Shown: positions 12,073 through 25,215 of the stretch, one piece after another
How positions within the stretch are numbered: the first letter of the stretch is position 1
Layout: each line of letters opens with the position of its first letter
DNA from: Owenia fusiformis
Taxonomy: Eukaryota; Annelida; Polychaeta; Sabellida; Oweniidae
Length of the DNA: 64,000 nucleotides
Direction of reading: 5' to 3'
Assembly (NCBI GenBank): GCA_903813345.2
Contig: CAIIXF020000005.1
Span: 32,179,375 to 32,243,374 of the forward strand
Made by a program: the position numbers and the translations under genes
Notes under the pieces: model-generated
Told to the model about the DNA's origin: nothing
Database searches by the model: none
The model's input: the letters and a program-made list of their open reading frames with translations, nothing else

Positions 12073-12498
12073 CACTGGTTCCCAACTGGTTATGAAGACG
12101 TTACGTCTCTATAACAAAATGGGTTAATTCCGTTGGAGGAAATTTTTTTATATTCATCATTGTCACCAAGAGGTGATGATTTGTATCCAAATATTTTATC
12201 CGTATGTTTATAGTAAAATCCGGTTACTGAAAAGCTAGTCACTTTGTGTCATGGCCTATAACGTCCTGGTTGCTGAAGTGAAAATTCTCACTCGATTATT
12301 GGAGCCCTTGGATGTATATACTCGTGACTGATTCGCTTTTCAGTAACCGGATGTTCATATTAACATGAGGGTAAAATATTTGGATACAAATCGACCCCCT
12401 TCTTGGTGAAAATTATGGAAATAAAAATTTCCTCCGAAGAAAGTATATCCATTTTGTTATCAAGACGTAACGTCTTTATAACCAGGTGGGGACCAGTG
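12073..12498. mobile_element. Nonautonomous foldback element (MITE), CACTGG ends
   Basis: The whole 426 bp is one long imperfect inverted repeat. It starts CACTGGTTCCCAACTGGTTA and ends TAACCAGGTGGGGACCAGTG. Further paired segments include GACGTTACGTC, TTTGTATCCAAATATTTTA and, near the centre, CCGGTTACTGAAAAGC with its complement. ATCTT occurs directly on both sides and looks like a 5-bp target duplication. It has no coding capacity. The superfamily cannot be assigned. Confidence 0.85.
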
Positions 12499-12829
12499 AT
12501 CTTTCTCAACAGCTATTGACTAAAAAACTGCAAACGACCCGAAAATCGTTTACGCAAATCGCAGATTCATTAAATGTCATTATATATTTGATTGGAGATC
12601 ATCGATATTGAGGACGTGGTATGATGATAATGATACTGCTAATCAGAGGCACTTCGGTCCGATGAACTCGTTTGATAAAATGTGATGTAATTTTGTCTTC
12701 TATTGTAGATACATGCAACATAGCACGGTTGTGCTTTCATCCCCATCATAGGCTGTTCATATACTTTTGGATTTCACTCAAAAGTGACACTCGTCTTCTT
12801 AACTTCTTATATTTTACTTGGATGGGGAT

Positions 12830-14420
12830 GGGATTTCCGGATGTGATTTGATGACGATGGGGTGAGCATGTGATGAGAGTAGATAGGATTTAATAAGGAT
12901 GGAATGAGTATGGGATGTGATAAGAATGGAATGAGATAATCACATGGAAGGAATGAGTATGAGCTGAAATGTTATAAAATTGGATATGATGAGTATGGGG
13001 TAGGATAAGAATGGAATGGGATGAGTATGGGATGGAATAAGAATGGAATGGGATGGGTATGGGATAGGATAAGAATGGAATGGGATGAGTATGGGATGGA
13101 ATAAGAATGGAGTGGGATGGGTATGGGATATGATAAGAATGGAATGGGATGAGTATGGGATGGAATAAGAATGGAATGGGATGGGTATGGGATAGGATAA
13201 GAATGGAATGGGATGAGTATGGGATGGAATAAGAATGGAATGGGATGAGTATGGGATGGAATAAGAATGGAATGGGATGGGTATGGGATAGGATAAGAAT
13301 GGAATGGGATGAGTATGGGATGGAATAAGAATGGAATGGGATGGGTATGGGATATGATAAGAATGGAATGGGATGAGTATGGAATGGGATGAGTATGGAA
13401 TGGGATGAGTATGGGATTGGATAAGAATGGAATGGGATGAGTATGGGATGGAATAAGAATGGGAAGGGATGGGTATGGGATATGATAAGAATGGAATGGG
13501 ATGAGTATGGATGGGATAAGAATGGGAAGGAATGGGTATGGGATATGATAAGAATGGAATGGGATGAGTATGGATGGGATAAGAATGAAATGGGATGAGT
13601 ATGGGATAGGATAAGAATGGGAAGGGATGGGTATGGGATATGATAAGAATGGAATGGGATGAGTATGGATGGGATAAGAATGAAATGGGATGAGTATGGG
13701 ATAGGATAAGAATGGAATGGGATGAGTATGGGATGGAATAAGAATGGGAAGGGATGGGTATGGGATATGATAAGAATGGAATGGGATGAGTATGGATGGG
13801 ATAAGAATGAAATGGGATGAGTATGGGATAGGATAAGAATGGAATGGGATGAGTATGGGATGGAATAAGAATGGGAAGGGATGGGTATGGGATATGATAA
13901 GAATGGAATGGGATGAGTATGGATGGGATAAGAATGAAATGGGATGAGTATGGGATAGGATAAGAATGGAATGGGATGAGTATGGGATGGGATAAGAATG
14001 GAATGGGATGAGTATGGGATAGAATAAGAATGGGATAAGAATGGAATGGGATTAGTATGGGATGGGATGAGTATGTGAGGGGATATGAAGATGGGATGGG
14101 ATGAGTATGGGATGGGATAAGAATGGGATGGGATGAGTATGGGACCGGGGGTATGGTATTGGATATGAAGATGGGTTTCGATGAGAATGGGGTCAGTATG
14201 GGGTGGGATAAGAAAGGGATTGGATGGGGATGGGATGGGATGAGTATTGGACGGGATTTGAAGATGGGATTCGATGAGGATGGGCGCTAGTATTGGATGA
14301 GGTAAAAGTGGTATGGGATGAGGATGAGTTTTGAAGATGGGATGAGATTGAATGAGTTTGGGATGGGATGTGGAAATGAAATTTGTTGAGAATGGGTTGT
14401 CGATCGGATGGGATAATACA
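12830..14420. repeat. Long GGGATGAGTATGGGAT-type tandem array
   Basis: About 1.6 kb of hierarchically repeated G/A/T sequence on the plus strand, built from words such as GGAATGGGATGAGTATGGGA and TGGGATAAGAATGGAATG. The array is quite regular in the middle and decays at the right edge. The minus strand stays open for 518 codons rich in His, Pro, Ser and Ile. That frame follows from the motif and is not evidence of a gene. Confidence 0.92.
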
Positions 14421-17400
14421 CAAATTCTTTCTCCAGTGTATGTCATTAGTTAATATGGTAACATAGTGAATTTGAATGGTCTAAGCCACATATAAGGGAC
14501 GTTTACCGCTACGGTGTAGTTCAGTAACATGGCGTTTAGTGTTTACCGATATTGCACCACGATATAGGCGTTATACAAGGCTCAATACTTGGACCGGGCC
14601 CGCTTTATTTTTGTTTTTGTTCATCAATCATGTTTCAAACAACTTCATTCTTATTTTGCCAGAGAACATAAATTTCAACATAAAGCTAAAGAGGTTTCAC
14701 AAGTTTTGGGTAAAACGTATTCTCATCTTAATTCGTTAACAGGAACGTAATCATGAATTTTTTATATCACAATACTTAATTCAGTACTGTTTTTTATGCG
14801 TAACGCACACGGAACTGCCTTTTGAATGCATACTGAGATTATTTTAATACACCCTCCTACGGCTTTTTGTACACTGAACGAGCATTTGAATAAAGTCGAT
14901 TTATGTTGGACACCCGGGGTTGAACAATGAACCATTTCATTTAACCAAAACTAAGACACATTATGCTTTCCACCATGAACATGTAAACATACCAATAGTC
15001 TTAGAACGCGCTACGACCAATTTGAATGATGAAATTGAACACCCCCTGTGCATGGTCCTTTATCAATCATAACATTTTCATTTTAGTATAATGTTACCAA
15101 ACTCTGAGGTATATTGTGTAAATATTGTTAATAACTGGCGGAAGTCTTAAGAAATTAGATGAAAAAAATAAAAAGTTGTATAGAAGCTCGTTTCTATGTG
15201 TTTGTCGGATCGCTGCGAGTTGTGAAGTTCACCTCCTTCATAAGATTGACAACCGAATTTCCATTGACAAGCGTTGATATGATATCAAATTAAAAACCAT
15301 CGGTTGCCAAAATTATGAATGCAAGTGTATCGTTTGTTTTGGATGCACAAAACCATATACATGGTAAAAGAGGGAAGCCATGCGCATATGCGTTTTTAGA
15401 TACTTTGGGCCAAAAACATTACAACTACCACTGAGTCTAGCTTCTGGGCTTGAAGGTACTTCTGAATCGGGTTTCACGTCGATGAAGAGGACATGCATAA
15501 CAAAAGCTTTCAAAAGGCGAAAAGTAGTCAAATTCTTGATTTCCAAAAACGCAGTTATATATAACCCCCTAATCGCAATTTATGATTACAAATATATAGC
15601 AGCAGGAGTTAACTCAACGTTATACAATTTATTTTCTGATGTTGTTTGAACTATTTAGATATTATATTCGGAAAGCTTTTGATGATAAAAATTCATGTCA
15701 AGGATTAACGTGCCTTTAACATCGGGTATAGGTTATTTCAAGCGATTACTAAGGTCGCATTTTCGATTGTCCAAAGTATGGCAGATCTATCTGGAGACAA
15801 ATTCTCTTATTGTGAATAGTTGAAAATCGGCTACCATGCTGCTGATCTCGTTTACTCATAATAATTGTTGTGTGGAAATTTTTCGCCCATGATTAATCCG
15901 AAGAATGCTACGATTATACACCGTTTGATTCTATTACTAGAATTTGCCTTTAAAATAAGATTTTGTGTTATTAATGCTAAACATGTTAAAATGAATTAAA
16001 TTCTTTAAGCCTCCGTCTGAAACGACCAGAGCCCCGAAGAGTTTTGATGACTGTTATGATAAGGTTGCACACGCGACCGCTTGTGTGGTAAAATTAGATT
16101 TACTTACAAACCACTATCCCAATCTCATCTTAAAAATATAATTTTTGTCAAAATATGATTTAAAAATAACGTTTTTAAAATAAAAGCCGCAAGCGAATCC
16201 CAAATTCATCATTTCCGGAGTTAATAATAGACGAGGTGCTGAGTGGTTGTGGTTAAGTTCAAAACTACAATAATAAGACCACCTCAAATATAATGCTTAT
16301 GAAATAAAGATAATAATAATATGTTTATCCAAACCTTTCATTCCTACTTAAAATTCTCATTCAATATTTTGATATAAATAAAAACACTTTTTCAAAATGT
16401 ATTCAATCATTTAAACAGCTTTTCACGCTATAAGGCAATGATTGATGTTCATTGAATTCATACGTTTTCAACCTGTATTTTCAATGGAGTTTTGCATCCA
16501 AACCAGGACTTTTCTGAATATAGATAAAATCTTTGCTGACAAAGCTCCGATCATTTTATCTTTGGCGAGAAACAAGGTTTCTTCAATAAAATACTGGTCC
16601 CAAGGAAAATGTAAATTCCAATGACTTTTGACACAAGTTCGGTTAAAAGAATTGAAACAATTCAGGGTCCAGTAAATTTAAGGTCGTGCTGATCTGAATG
16701 CCTGTCCCTAAAACTATATCTGCAGGCCATTCATAATCATCAACATGGGCAAATGGGCCCCAGATATACCAATGGTTCCTCGTATTATCCTTCTATGATA
16801 TATGGCATTAGAATGTCGACATCACGTTTGATTGATTGTTGTTACAGTAACAGAAATAAGGAAATGGTTTTGTGGTAGCAGTGCAACAATATAGGTCAAC
16901 AAAAATAAAGTGAATATTTTTAAGATACTGTACACCACAATGACATTCGAGAGATATGCGAGAAGTCTGATCTCTACAAGAGCCAGAATTTGTCATATGG
17001 ATTCGGTTAAACTCAAAAACATCCTGGGTGAAATTCTAGGAATTGAATAAATGTTGTTTAGATTCAGCCCTTGAGGTACAGAAAGTTAGAAACGCTCATT
17101 GCTGATCTTCAACTTGCGAGTTGCACGATTTTATGTTATGCAATATATTGTTCTAAAAATAGCATTAACATATTTTTCCATGTGTATTTTGATGAGAAAT
17201 GTTACAGATGCAATGCAAATTTCCAGTACCAATATCATTCTGGTGAAGTCATCATTCACCTTCCTGTTCAACTAGCGAATCCACTTGTGCAGGTTTGTGG
17301 CAGAACTGTTTTTCTATGACTCAGTGACTCCATGTTCGACCCCCAGTTCAGCCGAAAAGACTCATGTTCTCGCTGTGTTCAGAAATTCAGGTCTACTTGA

Positions 17401-17869
17401 GTTTATATAAATGAGTTAAGAATTAGAACTCTCAAAAAGGTATTTCTGAAAGTTTGCCTTGTATGTTGATGACAGGTGTTAAATTACGACTTAAAAATGC
17501 AGGATATGATGAACCCCAGATATTTGGTCATCAGTATCTGTGGTAAACAAAGTATAACACAAACATGGTCTGATAAATTCTGACACTTCAATAAAAGCGT
17601 GATTATTGTCATGTATTTACTGGGTTATTTAGCCTTACACAATATCATATTTATTCCCTTTATAAAATTGTCAATCTGTTTTTAGACAAGATTACCCTTT
17701 GCATTCGCTAGACTTCTTAAAAGAGAGCTTCATTTATAACTAGACTCTGCGCGCGGTGTAAGACAAGAATAAAATGCTAGCATATAATACGTATAAAGAA
17801 ATATATTGAAGTGTCTATATAAAGCTAAACAACTATGAACGTGGAACCGAATAGTTTGGCATCAGGAAA
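14421..17869. other. Intergenic, no gene recognised
   Basis: AT-rich unique-looking sequence. Small open frames, for example near 15.4-15.6 kb on both strands, overlap each other and carry no motif I recognise. Confidence 0.5.
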
Positions 17870-17990
17870 CAAGACATTAACATGCAAACTTTTACTACCT
17901 GCCATTTGTTACATACGCCGATCGCCGAACACTGTCCACAAAGGTTGGGGATTATATAACAATATGTCCCCTTTTGTCGTTGACATAAAA
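17870..17990 (+). repeat. Dispersed ATGTCACCACC family, short copy
   Basis: Begins AAGACATTAACATGCAAAC, continues with CTGCCATTTGTTACATACGC and CGATCGCCGAACACTGTCCA, and ends GTCGTTGACATAAAA. These parts recur in the same order in at least seven other places in the window. Confidence 0.7.
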
Positions 17991-18752
17991 ATGGGAAGTG
18001 TATTCAGAAAACAGCGAACAGTCGGAGATCGCACTTTAAAATTTTTCTTGGACTCTCAGCTGATCAGTTGACTATTTCGTATCCTTGTCCGTAAAGAGAT
18101 TTCTGCCGGTTGGTTCCCCTTTTCTTAGATCTCATTTCTTGATGCCGAGGCATGTTTTTCCAATTCAATTTCCAATCTTTTAGAGTTCTTAAAACAATCA
18201 ATACTACAAGACTTTGAGATTTTTTATTTCAGCGTTGTGAATATAGGTTTTGTCATAAACATAGTTTAAAACTATTTATGGTCATTATTTGAATTTTTAT
18301 TCATAATCCATAAAAAATATAATATTCTATTGTTGCTAAAAGGGGTATTGTGAAAAAGAATGAACATATCATTCCAGAACTTTACAGCTGTCGAGATTTA
18401 TCTTTTATGATGTGCAAGCATATTCGTTTTGTATTTATTTGTTTAATATTTATCATCGGTTTTTAAATTTGGATGGCATTTACCCCGGGCATAATATTTT
18501 CATATCTAGTTTCTGAACTATATTCTCTATGTTCATGGAGTTGTATGAAGTAATCTATATTTATGTTCCAACAGTTGTAATGATATTGTATTTTAACATG
18601 AACTCTTTGTATCCTCGTGTTGCAACATTTTAAAATTATATTCCTGTTTGTATGATTAACAGTTCAATTATTTATTAATCGCTAATCATTCGTTTTTCCA
18701 AAATAGGTTCATAGACATTGACTCATCATATAGTCCGTTATTATGACACTTA

Positions 18753-19589
18753 CACTCCCCTCCATTCTATAAGTTAGGCAACCTTAGCTCCCCCATTGAA
18801 CTACGTGTTAAAGCCTCTTTATACTTGAATTTTATTTACTTAACCTGCGGTGAAAATCCTGTAATCTTGATGGAAACGCAACTTGACTTTATTTCCAGTA
18901 CCTCAAAATTTCCTCTATTACAATAGGTCGAAAATTGATGAATTTTTGAAAATCGTCATTTCCATGTAAACCAATGGGAAATGGGGGGTTCGGGGCAAAT
19001 CAGAAATCAGGATATCTATTCAGTAAAGGATTCAACAAAAAATATTTTTATATAGAAAATTGAATTGTCTAACTTTTTTATACACTAAGTATTTAGTTTA
19101 CTTCATGAATACTAAAGTTACAGAGCTTCGAAGTCATTATTGAAAATCATTTTTCGCCTCCTGTGTTATTTCAATGGGAGAGTTTTTTTGAAAAATGATT
19201 TTGACTTTAAAGACCTATAACTTTGTTGAACCTGAAGAAACGTATACATTTTTTGTTAAATAAAGTAAGCAAATTCAATTGCCTACCTAACTTGTATTTT
19301 TGGAAGGACTCGGATGGATGGATATTCTGTCATATGACTTGCGCCAAACCTACCATTTCCCATTGGTTAACATGGGAATGCCGATTTTCAAAAATTCATC
19401 AAAGTTATCATCAATTTCCGACCTATTGAAAATTGGGAATATTTGGAGGTATTGGAAATATAGTCAAATTACGCTTCCATCAATTTCATAAGTATTTTCA
19501 TTGGAGGTTAATAAAAATTCAAATATAAAGAGGCTTTAACACGTAGTTCAATGGGGGAGCTAAGGTTGCCAAACTCATGGAGGGGAGTG
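18753..19589. mobile_element. Palindromic foldback element with TA flanks
   Basis: 837-bp imperfect inverted repeat beginning CACTCCCCTCCATTCTATAA and ending CTCATGGAGGGGAGTG, with paired internal blocks such as AACCTTAGCTCCCCCATTGA and GTAGTTCAATGGGGGAGC. TA stands on both sides, as for Tc1/mariner-type insertions. No transposase is recognisable inside it, so it is a nonautonomous copy. Confidence 0.85.
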
Positions 19590-20419
19590 TACTCCATGTT
19601 TTCTCTTTATTTTTGTTTATTTTTATAGCATGGAAGGGACAGTGTCATCTGACCACAGATATTTCTATCGAATTGTAATATTTTGATTTTGTAATAAAAG
19701 GATATGCCAGTAGGGACAGCCTTGAAGTACTCACCTTGGCGTGCTCAACATGTTGGCTTGAAATCCATTATTCATTTGATGTACACGATTTAATATTCTC
19801 ACAAAAACCTTCGACCCATTTTATGAGAGTTTCCCTGAAATTGAAAAAGGTTAAGTGATTTTTCAACACACTTCTAGTGAGTCAAAAGCTTTTTATAAAT
19901 CAATTTTTAGAGTACCAGAAATATTCATGCACCCAACGTGACATTACATAAACTTAATAATCTTAACAAAGATGATCCAAGGATTCAAGCAAAATGTCTC
20001 ATCGGATGTTATCCTCCCTACTATTGGTCTCTCAATTGAGAGTTTTTATAGACAGATCAAGCTTTGGTCGATTGTGCAGAACTATTGTTATCTAGACTCT
20101 CATAAAGAAAGAAGATGTACTGGTACCAATCGAGCGATGATGACAAAATAGTATTAATTGTGACTATGTCCTAAAAGGAACTCTACTTTTTTCTTAAATC
20201 ATATAACTGCGCCCATGTATAATTAACTAAAACCATCAACCATTATATTTTTGATTAGAGTGCCGGTTTCTTAAATTATATAATTATCTACAATTAGGTT
20301 TCGAAGAAATACACATACTATTATATTCATCGAGTGATGTTTTGGCTGTAGCTATACACCTACTTCATACCTAGTCGATTCTAACTTTTACGACTCGAGA
20401 CACCTCCGGTCTTTACATT

Positions 20420-20560
20420 GGTGTCACTGGGATGATTTGCAATTGTGTATATCCTGGGTGACTGACAACGTTGCCATTCTTCTTGGGGGATGGTGTAACG
20501 GAGGGTTCTAGGTTCAATTCCCTCACGGGGCATTGAATTCAGCACACTCCCTTTCATGTC
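20420..20560 (+). repeat. tRNA-derived SINE fragment
   Basis: The segment GGTTCAATTCCCTCACGGGG carries a pol III B box (GGTTCAATTCC at 20511-20521) with the 3' end of a tRNA-like stem. It is preceded by ATGGTGTAACGGAGGGTTCT. The A box is not convincing, so this is a decayed SINE rather than a tRNA gene. The minus-strand reading REGIEPRTLRYTIPQ is a common false ORF over such repeats. Confidence 0.6.
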
Positions 20561-21588
20561 CAGTATCTGGCTTGTTACACTACAGCTCCCTGGAGCCACC
20601 CCAGGTCGTTACATCACATTTATTTGCTACGTTCTCCCCAAGTGACAAAAGTTTCAGCAATCTGAATATGCCGGGGTGTTCACTTAAGTTTTTGAGGCGA
20701 TGTAATTTCAAAATGTTCAAAATCAATTCTTTCGAATGGATTTACGAACGTTACTGAAGTGACTATAAAATGGCAGCATATCTGTAATTCAATTTTTGAG
20801 CGGTACTATTTTTAGGGACATGTTATGTTGTAACTTTCATTTAAACAAAATGTTAACAAATCTATACTCTTCATTAACATTTTAATTTTTTGTATTTACA
20901 CGTAAGTCAAACACTAAGAGGGGTTTCATAATCTGGTATAGCTCCATTTTTGTCATTCTATACCAAATCTTAAAGACCCTATACAAAGTTTCAAAATATG
21001 TTTTTATTATTAATTTTAGAGATTTTTGAAAAAACTGAAAATTTTGAAAATGTTAGGTTTTTATTTCTCAAATATTCAAATTTCCCGCCATTTTTTAAAT
21101 AAAAGTTGAACATTTGAATCATCAAATATTCAACTATACAATGCAAACCACCATATCTTTTTACACCATTGCAAAGATAGAACAAAGGACACACAATTTC
21201 AATAATATAATGTCACTTCGATGTTATAGCCTATATTACAAGTATGTTTAGGTGTAATTGGACCATTGGTTTCGATGAAATCTAAAATTTTGAAATGCAT
21301 TTTTCTCTGAACCATATTCATGCTAGATGAGTTCATTTCTCGCTTATTTATGAAGCGATTTTCATAATTTTTTCGGCGAAAAACATGTGAGGATGAATGC
21401 TAGCATATGCATTGGTGTGAATTATCGCTTTTAAAAGATAAGTGTGACCACTAAAAGTTTTAAATAAATTCAGGATTTTCGAACGAAAAGTCCTTCAATA
21501 TAACGTTTCGTAGGCATTTAGTACCACTCAATTTTTGAATAAATTGTAATTGGAATGTTGGATTCTCCAGAACGAGATGGTCGATTAT

Positions 21589-21763
21589 ACCTCGCTCAAA
21601 TTCGATCCACGGCAACCGTACGGCAGCCGTAGCTTCCCCAAATCGAGAGAAAGATGAAGCATAGAATATAGGGATAAGCAGTTCGATGCAGAGTTTCTAT
21701 ATCGATTCATGAATCTACGGTCGCCGTACTGCCACCGTAGAGCACAGCAAATATGACCGAGGC
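21589..21763. repeat. Hairpin element copy 4, different inner arms
   Basis: Imperfect palindrome starting ACCTCGCTCAAATTCGATCC and ending GCAAATATGACCGAGGC. The outer ends resemble the three hairpins at 8.4-9.0 kb, while the inner arms are built on CCGTACGGCAGCCGTAG and CTACGGTCGCCGTACTGCC. Confidence 0.65.
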
Positions 21764-22990
21764 TTTACTCACTCAGGCTTTAACAAGTCTACTTGTATAA
21801 ATAAAAGAATACTTCTATCAAGAGCACAAACCTTTGACGTCGTGGCTAGGTCAGGTATTCTACGAAATTGTTCCCCGCGATTTTAATGTCTGGTTACGAC
21901 CTGGGAATACATTAAACAATTTATGACATGTATGATTCTCTCTCATGCATGCAGGATTCCTCAACGGATAGTTCACTTGATTTCATTCGAAGCTGTAAAC
22001 GAAGGCTGCGTTCATTGACAGTGATGCGGATAAGACAACTTGTTTTTGCTTGAATTACAATTATTGAATTCTACAATCAAACTAATTATGTACTAACCAT
22101 TATTTACGAATTTTTTTTGTAATGATTTCTATAATATAAAAGGTGGTGTACGTACATATGATAATAGGCTCATGAACGAATAAGAGGCATCAATGTCAAC
22201 GAACTCACTAGTAAACATGTAAACAAACGCGAGAATAAATGCTGATTTTGTGTACAGGTGTTTTCTCAGAAAAAACAAACATTTCAAATGGATTGTGAAT
22301 GTAATATTCGTTAAATATTAATCATATCATGATGATTATATCACGCCGAACCATGCCAAATGTCCCAAAATCGATCCAGTTAGTTTCAGTGAACCTTTTA
22401 TGAGTTATGGCCCGGATGGCCTCGACTCATCTCCTGCTTGATCCGATATTAAGAGGGTGACGAATCTCTGCACTTTACGGTTCTTAGCTCTACTTCTGGA
22501 ACAATTATCTAAATGGCGACAAGGGGATGGTCTTTATTGCTCAAGTCATTTTTTGAGACAACTTTATTCCTAAATGCATGTTTTGTCAAATTTATTGGGC
22601 CGAATGTCTTGCACCTCTCGGTTTAAATTGATTTCTTCCACATCGTAGACGGTTAAGTGTAAAGCAATAGCCCAATAGATACACAGGGAATTCCAGCAGA
22701 GACGACGCTCAGACAAGATGATTCAACATGATTTAGCCTGGCTACTTTCCGACGATATTAATACCATGTCACCCCGTTTTAATTTCGCAACCTTCGGGAT
22801 AGTTTTAGTAAGGATTTCATGGTAATGCTATGAATATCAATGACATATATATTTCAATTAAAAATCCAAGAAAGTTATATCCTGGTACGAAAGGTGACTT
22901 CAACAAATATTTATTAAGAAAAGAAAATCTGATACAAAATAGTAACGCATCTCGGAATTACTGAGATAACATGAGACAGGCTATTTAAAG

Positions 22991-23370
22991 GCAGAATCAG
23001 ATCTATAGGGGTGACAAAATTACAAGCAACGTGCATAATTGACCTACCAATCTATTCCTTACAATATCAAATACAATATCTCCCAAAAGATTCACAATAT
23101 GTTATAAACTGGTGAAGTTATTAATGATTCAAAGTGCAAAAATGGGTGAAAAATGTTTATATTCTCCCAAATAATAAGAATGGTAACCATTCCTATAGAA
23201 AAATAATACATTATTGTAAAAATCTTTCGTTTTCCTTGAATAAAGTATGTACTTTTGTGATTTTTAGAAAATAGACATGACAAGGAATGACATAAGCCAA
23301 AAATGTTCTAAAATTGAAACAATTTTTTGTTTAGCCTGCTCGCTATCTCTGATTCTCTCTTTAATTAGGC
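22991..23370 (+). repeat. Dispersed repeat, copy A (pair with 63.5 kb)
   Basis: Starts GCAGAATCAGATCTATAGGG and ends TCTGATTCTCTCTTTAAT. The same blocks occur in the same order at 63513-63884, including GACAAGGAATGA and TTCTAAAATTGAAACAATTT, so the two are copies of one interspersed repeat. No terminal inverted repeats or coding were seen. Confidence 0.75.
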
Positions 23371-24354
23371 TTCGAGGGGAAATGATAACAGTTAATCAAC
23401 CCCATCTCTAAATTCTACAAAGTGCGGAACACTTTTTTCATCAATAGTGACCTTTTAACTGCTCTTGCACGGGGGTCGTAGATTGAAAGTGTATGAGATT
23501 CAAACCACAATTAGAGTCATATTGACGCTTGTCTATGGTTTTCCAAAAGAAAGACGATGAGAGCTCAGTATGTTCCTGGTCCCTAATTAATTATTTCCTG
23601 GTTCCCGGTGAGCTCTCCCCTGATGTTTTAGCAAGTAGCTGTCCTCAAACTCTAATTTTTTAGGCCATCAGTGATCATCTTTATTTATTTCAACAACTGT
23701 GAAACCATACTTAATATATACCGTGGTATACAGAGCGTGCGGTAACGGACTGGTTTGGTGGAAACGGTAAATTTGAGTCACCAATAATTTCCTTGAGATG
23801 AGTTTTTGAAGAGTCATTAAAAGCTATGATCTTTTTCAGATTTTGTATAATATGATATTCTTAATAAGCATTTTGCCTTATTAAATATATTCATGTATTA
23901 AGGGGTGAAAACAATGTTAGCGGAAGGCGTGTGTGTATTTCCTTGTTTTTTTCGGGAAAGTATTACCGTAGTCACCGTGAAATACGGTTGAACGGTTTCC
24001 CATTCCCTGGTTCCATTGTGTCTCAGCATACAACGATTTAAAGTAAAGACGTGCACGACCTTGAAATCCATTCGGAAATTACTCAGATGCGAGTAGGTAG
24101 TTACCACTTTCGTCACCAGGTGGCTGATTCGGGGGAAATAACATGACAGGGTTTTTCAAAATGCCCTTAAAAACTTGAATAATCATCAGTTTTAGTGTTT
24201 CTCTTTTCATATTACCCTAAAGTATCTGATAGTGAATATGTCCAGTAAAAGAACATATTACCTGCCCAATACAAGAAAAGATACAACATGGGATCTATGT
24301 GGAATCTCCCCGACCTAGCACTACCATTTTCAAAAAAATTTAATTTTCAATTTT
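23371..24354. other. Intergenic, no gene recognised
   Basis: AT-rich sequence without recognisable coding or repeat structure. Confidence 0.5.
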
Positions 24355-25215
24355 GACAAGGCATTAACATGACAAAATGTCATCACCTTGTTGCTCACAA
24401 TATTATGAGTTCAATCTTAGTCAGATTTGAATTTCTTAGAACTTTTTTTACCCTGAGAAGGTCATTGAAGGTGGAATCTCAAATCTAAAGTCAGATTTGA
24501 ACTTCTGAGAACTTGTAGTTGATTTTGAAAAATAAATTGGTCAATTTGAAGCAAGATGAAAAAATACCTTTTTGACCTTGAGAATGTCATTGAAGGTCAA
24601 ATCATTTTTGATCTTGAGAACGTCATTGAAGGTCAAAGTTATAGTCAGATTTGAACTGTTGAGAACTTGTAACTTTGATTTTGAAAAAAAGATTTGAAGC
24701 AAGTTGAAAAAATACCTTTTTGACATATTTTGACCTTGAGAAGGCCATTGAAGGTCAAATCTCAAATCTAACGTCAGATTTGAACTTCTGATAACTTGTA
24801 GATGATTTTGCAAAAAGAATTGGTCAATTTGAAGCAAGTTGAAGCAAGTTTTTGACCTTTTTTGACCTTGAGAAGGTCATTGAAGGTCAAATCTTAAATC
24901 AGATTTGAACTTCTGATGACTTGTAGATGATTTTGAAAAAATGCTCAATTTGAAGCAAATTGAAAAATACCTTTATGACCTTTTTTGACCTTGAAAATGT
25001 CATTAAAGGTCATATCTTAAATATAAAGTCAGATCATGAACTCCTTGACAATGTAGATGATTTTGAAAAAATTGAAGTCAGTCTAAACAGTATTTGTTAA
25101 GTTATTGGAAGTTGTAAGAATTTGTTACAGATGCCGATCGCCAACCGCCATCCGCCGTCAAAGAAAAACGGAGACCACCACAATATGTCACCACTTTTTG
25201 GTGGTGACATAATAA
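24355..25215 (+). mobile_element. Composite ATGTCACCACC-family element with inner tandem repeats
   Basis: Left end ACAAGGCATTAACATGACAA then AAATGTCATCACC; right end GGTGGTGACATAATAA. Between them lie about five diverged copies of a unit of roughly 120 bp containing TTTTGACCTTGAGAAGGTCA, CATTGAAGGTCAAATCTCAA and CAGATTTGAACTTCTGAGAA. Then comes the module TTGTTACAGATGCCGATCGC. A shorter relative with the same order lies at 36690-37058. It is nonautonomous and of unknown superfamily. Confidence 0.75.

Larger units (their letters stand above)
19592..22990. other. Intergenic stretch around the SINE and hairpin 4
   Basis: Apart from the SINE fragment and hairpin described separately, I see only AT-rich sequence with short, unrecognised open frames. 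Confidence 0.5.

Noticed and set aside
12890-14446. 518-codon open frame, minus strand
   Set aside because: Composed entirely of the tandem motif; residue content is periodic and follows the satellite, with no domain.
20511-20531. Functional tRNA gene
   Set aside because: Only the B-box half is well formed; no A box or acceptor stem pairing could be found.
20381-20599. 72-codon frame with REGIEPRTL
   Set aside because: A common false reading over tRNA-derived SINE sequence.
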